Of a stretch of DNA of 45,696 nucleotides, positions 26,702 through 33,875 are shown piece by piece. The stretch comes from Nitrospira sp. (lineage in GTDB: Bacteria > Nitrospirota > Nitrospiria > Nitrospirales > Nitrospiraceae): contig JANDJC010000020.1 of the NCBI GenBank assembly GCA_024331045.1, forward strand, positions 1-45,696. Direction: 5' to 3'. Position numbers and translations under genes: made by a program. Below the pieces are notes generated by a model. The model saw only the letters and a program-made list of their open reading frames with translations, did no database searches and was not told where the DNA came from. The first letter of the stretch is position 1. Each line of letters opens with the position of its first letter.

Positions 26702-26967
26702 TCGGTGTCTTCGCGGCGGATCAAGACACGATAGACGCGATCTTGTTGTTCTACCGCCACAATGGTGTGGCCTTCATTCTGGACACTTTGGGGGACATTC
26801 CTGATAGGATCACCCTCATCGAGGAGCACAGACAGAATTTGCCCCTCTTTCATCGTTTCCAACTTGAGCTTGGTCTTGATGAAATTGTAGGGGCATATCA
26901 CACCCCGCAGGTCAAGTTCCTCATGATCCGATTCAGACAGAACCGACCCACTTGATAAGTCACTCAT
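26698..26967 (-). CDS. TusA-family sulfur carrier protein
   Basis: 89 residues from the ATG at 26967, with AGGTG upstream. The TusA/SirA/YedF fold is shown by LDLRGVICPYNFIKTKLKLETMKEGQIL, with the persulfide-carrying cysteine at Cys25 followed by Pro, and by the later strand-helix VPQSVQNEGHTI. The family motif CPxP is CPYN here, closer to the YedF-like and prokaryote-wide 'sulfurtransferase' branch than to E. coli TusA. It probably delivers sulfur in cofactor or tRNA thiolation or sulfur metabolism. The stop overlaps the convergent RsmI-like stop. No partner is adjacent. Confidence 0.85.
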   Translation of the reverse strand: MSDLSSGSVLSESDHEELDLRGVICPYNFIKTKLKLETMKEGQILSVLLDEGDPIRNVPQSVQNEGHTIVAVEQQDRVYRVLIRREDTD

Positions 26968-27087
26968 TGGTGCACCTACTTCTTCGTTGGTCCGTGCAGA
27001 GAGAAGCCCGTTTTTTCTTTCAACCGCTTTAATCACTCTCCCTTAATGGAGACGACCCTCTCCGCTGATGCAAGCTGGTCATGCAGA

Positions 27088-27120
27088 AAGAGGGTGGCCA
27101 AAAGCCACCCTCTTCTTAAG
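27088..27120 (-). terminator. Strong hairpin terminator
   Basis: A perfect 11-bp stem, AAGAGGGTGGC (27088-27098) with GCCACCCTCTT (27104-27114), closes a 5-base loop. Read on the minus strand it lies ~40 bases after the secreted-protein stop and continues into a T-rich run (CTCTTTCTG). It also insulates the TusA-like gene downstream. Confidence 0.7.
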
Positions 27121-27155
27121 AGGATACTCGCACTCGTAAGATTCCTGCCTAACTC

Positions 27156-27905
27156 TTACTCAAGCCCCTTGACCAGATTTGGTTTGGATGGATCAGGGCC
27201 GTAGTCGGATTTGGTTTGCTTCGGGCTGTAGCCCCACCCAGGCTGAGGCTCGCAATTCCAGCATGGAGCCGACCCCGTGTATTCTCCGATCGTGGTGTCC
27301 ACGATCCCACCAATTTTCCCTGGCAAGACTCCCCCCGGGATTCCTCCCGTGGTGCTGGCGCTGTTTGTCTCAATTCCCCGTTCAGTGACTGGATCTGGTC
27401 GTTGCCCAAGCCCTCCAAACCCCGCCAATTTCTCATTTTTGCGCAGTAGGTAAACCTCCCGAACAATCTTGCGACCTGTACCAAACTCCTGGTGAGGAGT
27501 CGTGGCCTCGACGACTTGCAGAGAAATGTCATCCCCGGCATTGAGCGTCTTGATTTGATCCATGTTGGTCCGCTCATCGAAATACACGGTCATGGAGTTC
27601 ATCGCGCCCAATCCAGCCCGGCCTTCGTCATGGGAACTGCCACCCGTTTCCAAATGCATTTTGTTACCGGGGAAATCGATTGCCAGCACTCTTCCGTAAA
27701 TGGTTTCCGGAAGAGACAGGCGATCAAGAAACGCATTCCGATCAAACGCTTGCACTCGGTTGGCGTGCCCAGACACGTCGCCGACCCCCGTTCCCACACC
27801 CATCGCAGACCCACCGGACGATTGTTGCAGGCGCTCCTGAGCCTTCGCGATGTCTGCAGAGCCGACCAACAGAATCACGGCCCCCAGTGCCAACACCTTT
27901 CGCAT
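27156..27905 (-). CDS. Secreted protein of unknown function
   Basis: 249 residues from the ATG at 27905, which has a strong AAGGAGG; upstream in-frame Met codons do not. Residues 1-22 are a signal peptide (hydrophobic core LALGAVILLVG, cut after AKA). The middle (~60-170) alternates beta-type stretches (ETIYGRVLAIDFPGNKMHLET, MTVYFDERTNM, DDISLQVVEATT, IVREVYLLR) and resembles a small beta-barrel or OB-like fold. The tail is Gly/Pro-rich with one CWNC pair. I do not recognise the family. An A/T-tract-rich leader precedes it and a strong terminator follows, so it is an independent unit, probably periplasmic. Confidence 0.75.
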   Translation of the reverse strand: MRKVLALGAVILLVGSADIAKAQERLQQSSGGSAMGVGTGVGDVSGHANRVQAFDRNAFLDRLSLPETIYGRVLAIDFPGNKMHLETGGSSHDEGRAGLGAMNSMTVYFDERTNMDQIKTLNAGDDISLQVVEATTPHQEFGTGRKIVREVYLLRKNEKLAGFGGLGQRPDPVTERGIETNSASTTGGIPGGVLPGKIGGIVDTTIGEYTGSAPCWNCEPQPGWGYSPKQTKSDYGPDPSKPNLVKGLE

Positions 27906-27924
27906 GGACTGCCTCCTTGTATGG

Positions 27925-27965
27925 TGATTAAAAATTTTTTTAATTTTTTTATTGATATTTATGGA
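27925..27965. other. A/T-tract leader of the secreted-protein gene
   Basis: Runs of A and T with AAAAATTTTT-type junctions precede the gene's ribosome site by 10-50 bases. Phased A-tracts bend DNA and can act as UP elements; the exact promoter was not resolved. No hairpin accompanies the T-runs, so it is not read as a plus-strand terminator. Confidence 0.4.
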
Positions 27966-28123
27966 ATAAGTGGACTCTGCCACAGCACTTCTCTCATTGG
28001 GTCTATTTCTATTCATGAATGAATGGAAACCTAGGTCAACTGCCTCCAAGTGTCAAGAGGGGCGAAACAAATCCTCGACCTTCTTCACACAACGTCCATC
28101 TCCCACAAACTCCGTAAGGACCT

Positions 28124-28210
28124 TGGTGCCCGGAGGGAGGGTCGAACTCCCACTCTCTCACGAGAACCGGATTTTGAGTCCGGCGCGTCTGCCAGTTCCG
28201 CCATCCGGGC
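28124..28210 (-). tRNA. tRNA-Leu (anticodon CAA)
   Basis: 87 bases on the minus strand, including an encoded CCA (28126-28124). The acceptor stem GCCCGGA pairs with TCCGGGC, with discriminator A. The anticodon arm is CCGGA-CTCAAAA-TCCGG, giving anticodon CAA for UUG codons. A long class II variable arm (TCTCGTGAGAGA) and the T arm GGGAG-TTCGACC-CTCCC follow. It has its own promoter upstream. Confidence 0.96.
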
Positions 28211-28251
28211 CCACCATTGCTCTTCTTTCTCTCCCCCTTAAGGAGCAGGTC

Positions 28252-28280
28252 TTTGTAGCATGATGGTTTCCTACGGTCAA
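28252..28280 (-). promoter_or_regulatory. Sigma70 promoter of tRNA-Leu
   Basis: Minus strand TTGACC (28280-28275), a 17-base spacer and TACAAA (28257-28252). The predicted start lies about 35 bases ahead of the mature tRNA end. Confidence 0.7.
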
Positions 28281-28359
28281 TGCGTGACAACCATGTCTCT
28301 TTTTTCAGGAAGCCATGTCTGATATAGTGCCTGCACCCTCCATTTGTAAAAGAGAGAGG

Positions 28360-28380
28360 GCTGATCCGGCCTAAATCAGC
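28360..28380 (+). repeat. Hairpin in the leader of the Fe(2+)-trafficking-like gene
   Basis: GCTGAT (28360-28365) and ATCAGC (28375-28380) form a perfect 6-bp stem 30 bases before the start codon, just upstream of the AAGGAG ribosome site. A TATAGT -10-like sequence lies at 28323-28328 without a clear -35. Regulatory value is uncertain. Confidence 0.3.
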
Positions 28381-28410
28381 ATTTATCCCAAACCGAAGGA
28401 GTATCAAAAC

Positions 28411-28695
28411 ATGGCGGAAGTAACATGCGTCACATGCGGACAAACCGGCGAAGCCATTACTGCCCCTTTGTTCTTGGGCAAGTTGGAAGCAGAAGTCAAG
28501 GCCAAGGTTTGTCAGAGTTGCTGGAAAAAGTGGGAAAGTATGAGGGTCATGATCATCAATGAATACCGAGTCAACCTGGGAGATGAAAGCGGCCGCGAAC
28601 TGGTCCGAAAGCAGATGAAAGCGTTTTTGAAGTTGGGAGAACCGGTCGATTCATCAAAGGTAGCTGAAAACTATCGGCCAGTCAGCTCTTCTTGA
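28411..28695 (+). CDS. Fe(2+)-trafficking (YggX)-like protein with two CxxC pairs
   Basis: 94 residues, with AAGGAG upstream of the ATG. Residues ~38-78 (WKKWESMRVMIINEYRVNLG then RELVRKQMKAFL) match the core of the YggX family, small iron-associated proteins that protect Fe-S clusters from oxidation. The amino-terminal third carries C6xxC9 and C34xxC37, a zinc-ribbon or rubredoxin-like pair not present in the E. coli protein. The protein may therefore bind a metal through four cysteines. The annotation as Fe(2+)-trafficking is by similarity. It stands alone between tRNA-Leu and the AT-rich spacer. Confidence 0.8.
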   Translation: MAEVTCVTCGQTGEAITAPLFLGKLEAEVKAKVCQSCWKKWESMRVMIINEYRVNLGDESGRELVRKQMKAFLKLGEPVDSSKVAENYRPVSSS

Positions 28696-29172
28696 ACTTG
28701 CACCAGCAGGGAGCGGCTCCATTGTTTCTTCCCGTGTTTCTTCCTGTTCCGTGCTCTCTTCTCTTTATTCACTTATTCGCTGCATTCTGGCATCAGCTTT
28801 GGCCGTCCGCTCCTCTCTTCTCCAATCCAATCGGCTCTTCCCGGCTGCTTCCTCTCCCATCTATCTACCTAAAAACCTAAAAAATAAAATGAGCTGGTGA
28901 CCATGTAAGCAGGCGAGAGATAAGATGGCACGGTGAAGAAGATATTAAGACCAAAGGAAAAGCAAAAAGAATAAATAAGAATATATAAGAATAAAGGATC
29001 TCGTCTTATCTCGAATTGCTTTGATTTGACTTTGATCTGAATTGCTTTGCTTTGATTTGAAAGACCATACAAAGACCATCGTTGACAGCATAAACAAAGT
29101 AATGCTAGGGTAATGTGTTTTTCTCATCTCTGATTATTGTTGCTCATCTCTAGAAAGGGAGTGATCGGCGGG
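28696..29172. other. AT-rich, strand-biased, repeat-laden spacer
   Basis: 477 bases without a convincing gene. 28720-28870 is pyrimidine-rich on the plus strand; 28910-29000 is purine-rich with GAATAAATAAGAATATA-type runs. At 29013-29060 GAATTGCTTTG repeats at a 26-base step (29013 and 29039) and CTTTGATTTGA at a 31-base step (29019 and 29050). AAAGACCAT then occurs twice (29060-29080). The GC content is far below that of the neighbours. A promoter for the DUF151 genes lies at its right end. Confidence 0.6.
29082..29111 (+). promoter_or_regulatory. Candidate promoter of the DUF151 pair
   Basis: A perfect TTGACA -35 (29082-29087), an 18-base spacer and TAGGGT (29106-29111) with the key T, A and T bases. 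It lies about 60 bases before the first DUF151 start. Confidence 0.5.
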
Positions 29173-29628
29173 ATGATCTCCCAAATGTATGTCAAGGGTC
29201 TCATGTTCGACCCGTACAATAATGCCTACATTGTCATCCTTCGCGATGAGACTCAATCAGAGATGTTGCCGATTTGGATCGGAAAACCAGAGGCCAGTGC
29301 GATCAGTTTAGCGATGGAGCACATCTCCCCTCCTCGCCCCATGACGCACGATTTCATGAAAGCCTATTTAGATGCGGCGAACGCAAAAGTCATCAGTGTC
29401 GTGATTACTGACCTGAACGAAAATACATATTTTGCCAAAATACACCTGATGCATGGCGACTCAGAATACACCGTGGACTCCAGACCAAGCGACGCGATTG
29501 CATTGGCGCTTCGCACAGAGGCTCCTATCTTTGTCAACGAATCGGTCATCAAAAAGCAGGGCTCAGAAGAACTGGCTCAGTGGCTAGAAAATTTAAAGCC
29601 AGATGATTTCGGCAAACTAGATTCCTGA
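29173..29628 (+). CDS. DUF151 / bifunctional nuclease family protein (copy 1)
   Basis: 151 residues from ATG 29173; starts at 29137 or 29161 are possible and the ribosome site is ambiguous. Family blocks are clear: VKGLMFDPYNNAYIVIL, LPIWIGKPEASAI, RPMTHDFM, NTYFAKIHL and DSRPSDAIALALR. In plants a member has DNase and RNase activity; in bacteria the role is uncertain. Mycobacterial and Thermotoga homologues have known structures. It is the first of two tandem paralogues separated by about 50 bases, ahead of rplM. Confidence 0.9.
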   Translation: MISQMYVKGLMFDPYNNAYIVILRDETQSEMLPIWIGKPEASAISLAMEHISPPRPMTHDFMKAYLDAANAKVISVVITDLNENTYFAKIHLMHGDSEYTVDSRPSDAIALALRTEAPIFVNESVIKKQGSEELAQWLENLKPDDFGKLDS

Positions 29629-29679
29629 AAATCACGCGGCATTCCATTGAGGAGTGGCCTTGCAGGAGTGCAAGAGTGG

Positions 29680-30135
29680 ATGGAGTCGTTGATAGAGTTG
29701 AAAGTTGACCGGGTGCTTGATGATTCGGCCACCGACACCCGAATCGTCGTGCTTTCCCGTTCCGATGAACCTACGGAATATCTCATGATCTGGATTGGAG
29801 CATCGGAAGGCGAAGCCATCCGCCGAGCCCTCGATGGGTTACTCACTCCTCGCCCCATGAGTCATGACCTCATCAAAAACATGGGTGAGCATCTGGGGAT
29901 CAAAACAACAAGAGTCGTTCTGACGGATGTCAAGCACAACACATACTTCGCAACAGTGCACCTGGAAGCCAAAGGGGTGACGAGGACCATTGACGCGAGG
30001 CCCAGCGACGCCATCGCCCTGGCCTTGCGCTGCCAAGCTCCGGTTTATGCTACCCCAGATGTCTGGAAACGGCGAAGCGGCCAGAATTTGGAAGCGTGGT
30101 TGAATAAAATCGAGTCGAAACCGCTTGAAACCTAA
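29680..30135 (+). CDS. DUF151 / bifunctional nuclease family protein (copy 2)
   Basis: 151 residues from ATG 29680; a TTG at 29647 would add 11 residues. It carries the same blocks as its neighbour with changes: LKVDRVLDDSATDTRIVVL, YLMIWIGASEGEAIRRAL, RPMSHDLI, NTYFATVHL and DARPSDAIALALR. The first segment is less conserved (DDS for DPY; a charged RSDEPTEY insertion), so the two copies have diverged rather than duplicated recently. A good terminator follows. Paired action as a hetero-oligomer is conceivable. Confidence 0.9.
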   Translation: MESLIELKVDRVLDDSATDTRIVVLSRSDEPTEYLMIWIGASEGEAIRRALDGLLTPRPMSHDLIKNMGEHLGIKTTRVVLTDVKHNTYFATVHLEAKGVTRTIDARPSDAIALALRCQAPVYATPDVWKRRSGQNLEAWLNKIESKPLET

Positions 30136-30136
30136 G

Positions 30137-30174
30137 CGGTACGGTACCATCACCGTATCGTTGTTCTTCTTTTT
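30137..30174 (+). terminator. Intrinsic terminator after the DUF151 pair
   Basis: CGGTACGG (30137-30144) pairs with CCGTATCG (30153-30160) as eight base pairs with one G-T wobble, followed by a T-rich run TTGTTCTTCTTTTT (30161-30174). It separates the DUF151 pair from rplM. Confidence 0.7.
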
Positions 30175-30204
30175 AACAAACGTGCATCATGTGGGAGAGA
30201 GAGG

Positions 30205-30630
30205 ATGACTTACTTTGAGAAACCTGCCAATGTGAAACACACGTGGTATGTAATCAATGCGGAAGGGAAAACCCTTGGGCGCCTGGCCGCTCGTGTGGCT
30301 TCTGTTCTGCGGGGGAAACACCATCCAACATTCACGCCCCATATCGACATGGGTGACCATGTCATCATCATCAACGCCGAGAAGATCCAGCTGACCGGCA
30401 ATAAGATGAAAACCAAGCTATATCGCCGCCACACCGGCTACCCGGGGGGCTTGAAAACCGCCACGGCGGAACAGTTGTTCCGAAAAAATCCCGCACAATT
30501 GCTCGTTCAAGCCATCGAGGGAATGCTCCCCAAAAATCCATTGGGAAAGGGGATGGCCCGAAAGCTGAGAGTCTATGCTGGCCCGCACCATCCTCATCAG
30601 GCACAACAGCCACAACCACTGTCTCTCTAA
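30205..30630 (+). CDS. rplM: 50S ribosomal protein L13
   Basis: 141 residues, normal size. An early-assembling large-subunit protein that binds 23S rRNA. Signatures: WYVINAEGKTLGRLAARVASVLRGK, FTPHIDMGDHVIIINAEKIQLTG, YRRHTGYPGGLK and LPKNPLGKGMARKLRVYAGPHHPHQAQ. Ribosome site GAGAGAGG upstream. It precedes rpsI by 59 bases, the near-universal L13-S9 pair. Confidence 0.98.
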   Translation: MTYFEKPANVKHTWYVINAEGKTLGRLAARVASVLRGKHHPTFTPHIDMGDHVIIINAEKIQLTGNKMKTKLYRRHTGYPGGLKTATAEQLFRKNPAQLLVQAIEGMLPKNPLGKGMARKLRVYAGPHHPHQAQQPQPLSL

Positions 30631-30689
30631 CCTCGACAACATCGAGCGGCATCAGCAAGGATAAGAAGAAAAGAGGAGGAAGCTGATCC

Positions 30690-31082
30690 ATGACAGGGTC
30701 ACTATACTATGCAACAGGTCGGAGAAAATGCGCGGTCGCGCGGGTATGGCTTTCACCAACGGGGAACGACATTGCTGTTAATCGTAAACCACTGGAACAG
30801 GCCTTTCCGCGTCTCACCTTGAGACAGATCATTCAGTTTCCGCTCGAACAGGCTGGCGTGCTAGGCAAGTGCTCGGTCACCGCCACGGTTGAGGGGGGAG
30901 GTCCCACAGGACAGGCAGGAGCCCTTCGCCATGCCATTGCCAGAGCGCTAGTGGCCATGGACGCCTCAGTGCGCCCCCTTCTTAAAAAAGAAGGACTCCT
31001 CACCAGGGACTCACGGGTAAAGGAACGCAAGAAGTACGGTCAGAAAGGCGCTCGCAAACGTTTCCAATACTCTAAGCGGTAA
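30690..31082 (+). CDS. rpsI: 30S ribosomal protein S9
   Basis: 130 residues. A small-subunit protein whose basic tail reaches the P-site tRNA; here the end is [20 protein letters not shown]. The amino-terminal [14 protein letters not shown] and [19 protein letters not shown] are characteristic. GAGGAAG ribosome site. It is the second gene of the rplM-rpsI pair, followed by the spacer before argC. Confidence 0.98.
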   Translation: MTGSLYYATGRRKCAVARVWLSPTGNDIAVNRKPLEQAFPRLTLRQIIQFPLEQAGVLGKCSVTATVEGGGPTGQAGALRHAIARALVAMDASVRPLLKKEGLLTRDSRVKERKKYGQKGARKRFQYSKR

Positions 31083-31087
31083 CTGTT

Positions 31088-31138
31088 GGAACGAATGAGA
31101 GCGTAGGACTAGAACCCCTGCGGCGGGTGTGTCGTTCC
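31088..31138 (+). repeat. 7-bp inverted repeat between rpsI and argC
   Basis: GGAACGA (31088-31094) and TCGTTCC (31132-31138) are perfect arms 37 bases apart, beginning six bases after the rpsI stop. The loop contains a smaller GC-rich pairing. It could end the ribosomal transcript or form part of an argC leader. No T-tract follows. Confidence 0.35.
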
Positions 31139-31202
31139 GTAGTAGCCGATGCTGGCCTCTTCCCTGTAAAAACCTGTTTTTTTAGAGAGAGGGTACGACG
31201 TC

Positions 31203-32255
31203 ATGCCCAAGGAGTTCAGGGTAGCCATCGCAGGCGCCAGTGGCTATACCGGCGCGGAGTTGGTGCGCCTTGCCGTCGCCCACCCCTATTACAAAATCAC
31301 AGCCCTGACATCTGAGAAGTCGGCCGGTCAGCCGGTTGCGTCCGTGTTTCCCAACTTTAAGGGCATCATCGATGACTGTTTTGAGTCCCTAGCACCCGAT
31401 GCCCTGGCCGATCGAGCCGACGCTGTGTTCTTGGCCCTTCCCCATACGAAGTCCCAGGAGCCGGTGGCATCCTGTTTAAAAGCTGGGCTTCTGGTTGTTG
31501 ACTTAAGTGCCGATTACCGCCTGAAAAATGCCTCGGCGTATGAAGCGTGGTACCACACCACACATCAGTTTCCGGATTTATTGAAACAAGCTGTTTATGG
31601 ACTACCCGAACTCCATCGTCACGCTATTGCTGGAGCTAAACTGGTGGCCTCGCCAGGTTGCTATCCCACAGCCGCCATCCTTCAACTGGCTCCGCTCGCT
31701 GCCCGAGGTTATATTCAGCCAGAGACCATCGTGATCGACGCCAAGTCCGGTATCTCCGGTGCCGGAAGAAGCCCGGCCTTGCCCTATCATTTTCCTGAAG
31801 CTCACGAATCGATTGAACCCTACAAAATTGGGACCCATCGGCATGTTCCAGAAATTGAACAGGAGCTTGGCACCATCATGGGGTCAGCGGATCAGGTCAC
31901 CGTCACCTTCACTCCCCACTTAGTCCCCATGAACCGAGGTATCCTCAGCACAGCCTACTGTAAGTTAACGAGGCGGGCGACTTTGGAAGAACTTCGTGCT
32001 CTCTATGCCGACTTTTACAAAGGCGAACGGTTCGTGCGACTGTTTGGGGACCTGGTTCCCAATCCTCGCTACCTCAAGGGTTCAAACTTCTGCGACATCG
32101 GAGTATACCTGGATGCCAGAGCAGGATGGGTTGTGACCGTTGCGGCCCTTGATAATCTTGTCAAAGGCGCGGCAGGCCAGGCCATTCAAGCGATGAATTT
32201 GATGATGGGCCTTCCCGAGGAAACCGGCTTGATGGCACCCAGCAGTTATCCCTAA
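31203..32255 (+). CDS. argC: N-acetyl-gamma-glutamyl-phosphate reductase
   Basis: 350 residues. It reduces N-acetylglutamyl phosphate with NADPH in arginine synthesis. The Rossmann start is VAIAGASGYTGAELVRL (~7-23); the catalytic cysteine is in LVASPGCYPTAAILQLAPL (~Cys149); SGISGAGRSP, HRHVPEIEQEL and HLVPMNRGIL follow. The ribosome site AGAGGG lies ~10 bases upstream. argJ follows after 12 bases, so the two form an arginine operon. Confidence 0.97.
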   Translation: MPKEFRVAIAGASGYTGAELVRLAVAHPYYKITALTSEKSAGQPVASVFPNFKGIIDDCFESLAPDALADRADAVFLALPHTKSQEPVASCLKAGLLVVDLSADYRLKNASAYEAWYHTTHQFPDLLKQAVYGLPELHRHAIAGAKLVASPGCYPTAAILQLAPLAARGYIQPETIVIDAKSGISGAGRSPALPYHFPEAHESIEPYKIGTHRHVPEIEQELGTIMGSADQVTVTFTPHLVPMNRGILSTAYCKLTRRATLEELRALYADFYKGERFVRLFGDLVPNPRYLKGSNFCDIGVYLDARAGWVVTVAALDNLVKGAAGQAIQAMNLMMGLPEETGLMAPSSYP

Positions 32256-32267
32256 ATACCCTCTCGG

Positions 32268-33509
32268 TTGCCTGTGCGAGCCCTTCTCCGGAAACAACCA
32301 GTGCAAGCACGCCAGTCACAAGGTGTCACCGCTCCAGAGGGTTTTCGAGCAGCCGGTCTTCATTGCGGCATCAAAAAAGCCAAGATTCCAGACCTCGCCC
32401 TGATCGTCTCCGATGTGGCCGGTCCGATCGCAGGCGTGTTTACGAAAAATCGCGTCGCGGCGGCACCGGTGCAGCTCAATCGCCTTCATCTGAGACGACA
32501 CCAAGGACGGGCCATTGTCGTCAACAGTGGCAACGCCAACGCCTGCACCGGTCCACAAGGGTTCGCCGCAGCCCACGCCATGGCGGCAGCCGTCGCCCAG
32601 ACATTGTCAATTCCTCTTCATCAAGTCTTCGTGGGATCAACCGGCGTGATTGGTCGCCCCTTGCCGATCGATCGCATCAAGCGCCATATCCCGCATCTCA
32701 TCGCCCGACTCAGCCGATGGGGCGGTTCCCAGGCAGCTCGGGCAATCCTGACCACCGACCTGAAACCCAAAACCGTGGTGGTGCGGGGCATGATCGACGG
32801 CACCTCCATCTCGATCGGAGGCATCGCCAAAGGCTCTGGCATGATCCATCCCAATATGGCTACGATGTTGGCCTTTCTCACCACCGATGCCGCGGTGGAG
32901 CCTTCCTCACTCCAACGGGCGTTACAATCAGTCGTGAACCGAACGTTTAACTGCATCACCGTGGACGGCGACACCAGCACCAATGACATGGTTCTATGTC
33001 TGGCCAACGGAATGGCCCAAAACAGGACAATTCAGTCCGGCACTCGCCAGTATCGGCAGTTTGAAGATCTGCTCGACGAAGCCTCCCAACAGCTTGCATT
33101 GGCGATTTGTCGTGACGGCGAAGGCGTGACCAAAGTCGTCAAGATCGAAGTCCGTGGTGCCCGAACAATGGCTGCCGCCAAGCGGGTCGCTTCCACCGTT
33201 GCGACATCCAACCTAGTCAAGACCGCTTTATTTGGCGAGGACGCCAATTGGGGACGAGTCATGGCAGCCATTGGCAGGGCTGGAGTGCCCCTCAATCCCA
33301 ACAACATCACCGTCCGTTTCGATAGCATCGTGATGGTCAAAAGGGGCATGGGGACCGGACCGGTTGCTGAACAAAAAATCGCCCGGGTCTTTAGACAACC
33401 AGAGTTTACGATCTCCATTGATCTCGGAGAGGGGCAGGCCCAGGCCCACATGTGGACAACCGACCTTTCCTATGAGTACGTCCGCATTAACGCCAGCTAC
33501 CGCTCGTAA
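32268..33509 (+). CDS. argJ: Bifunctional glutamate N-acetyltransferase / ornithine acetyltransferase
   Basis: 413 residues as drawn from a TTG at 32268; GTG codons at 32274 or 32301 are alternative starts and none has a clear ribosome site. It transfers acetyl from N-acetylornithine to glutamate, recycling acetyl groups in arginine synthesis. The proenzyme cleaves itself at the Thr of KGSGMIHPNMATMLAFLTTDA (Thr ~194). GFRAAGLHCGIKK, GNANACTG and CRDGEGVTKVVKIEV are typical, and it ends in VRINASYRS. It directly follows argC. Confidence 0.96.
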   Translation: MPVRALLRKQPVQARQSQGVTAPEGFRAAGLHCGIKKAKIPDLALIVSDVAGPIAGVFTKNRVAAAPVQLNRLHLRRHQGRAIVVNSGNANACTGPQGFAAAHAMAAAVAQTLSIPLHQVFVGSTGVIGRPLPIDRIKRHIPHLIARLSRWGGSQAARAILTTDLKPKTVVVRGMIDGTSISIGGIAKGSGMIHPNMATMLAFLTTDAAVEPSSLQRALQSVVNRTFNCITVDGDTSTNDMVLCLANGMAQNRTIQSGTRQYRQFEDLLDEASQQLALAICRDGEGVTKVVKIEVRGARTMAAAKRVASTVATSNLVKTALFGEDANWGRVMAAIGRAGVPLNPNNITVRFDSIVMVKRGMGTGPVAEQKIARVFRQPEFTISIDLGEGQAQAHMWTTDLSYEYVRINASYRS

Positions 33510-33677
33510 CCGCTGGAGGCGTCGAAGGGGCCCTTCGGCTGACGACAAAAATGCGTCCTCGTGTTGGGATGATGTGTAAAAGGCCACCGTGATTTCGTCA
33601 GCAGGAGAATTTCGTTAGCGAGAAGCGGCCTTGGTTCCCTTGTTCCAGGAGCCTCCGACCCGATTTGCCCCAACCGC

Positions 33678-33706
33678 TTGAAAACACTTGGCAACTATGG
33701 TAGCGT
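33678..33706 (+). promoter_or_regulatory. Candidate promoter of the rpsB operon
   Basis: TTGAAA (33678-33683), a 17-base spacer and TAGCGT (33701-33706). It would give a leader of about 160 bases before rpsB, long enough to include the three hairpins. Confidence 0.4.
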
Positions 33707-33785
33707 GCCCACGCTTTGTGGACGACAACTTGTCAAGCTGTCTCATCCGCCTGGATAGGGACCAGAGTCTTTCAAACTTTAACAT

Positions 33786-33846
33786 CAGCGTACGCGCTGC
33801 TCGGCTTGAGGTAAAGGGAACGTTACCCTCGCCCGTGTGACGGGCG
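33786..33846 (+). promoter_or_regulatory. Three-hairpin rpsB leader, possible S2 autoregulatory site
   Basis: Hairpin A: CAGCG-TACG-CGCTG (33786-33799). Hairpin B: GGTAA/TTACC with outer GAG/CTC (33808-33830). Hairpin C: CGCCCGT-GTG-ACGGGCG (33830-33846). All stack directly ahead of the GGGAGGTG ribosome site. Structured leaders bound by S2 regulate rpsB in several bacteria; that this is one is inference. Confidence 0.45.
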
Positions 33847-33875
33847 CTCTGCAAGCCTGGAAGGGAGGTGAACGC

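Larger units (their letters stand above)
33510..33875. other. Spacer between argJ and rpsB
   Basis: 366 bases with no gene. It holds a CGAAGGG-G-CCCTTCG palindrome 14 bases past argJ (33523-33537, no T-tract), a promoter-like pair and three consecutive hairpins leading into rpsB. Confidence 0.55.

Noticed and set aside
27925..27965. T-runs as a plus-strand terminator
   Set aside because: No GC stem precedes them; they are better read as A-tracts in the leader of a minus-strand gene.
33523..33537. CGAAGGG/CCCTTCG as the argJ terminator
   Set aside because: The single-base centre leaves only a short stem once a loop is allowed, and no T-tract follows.
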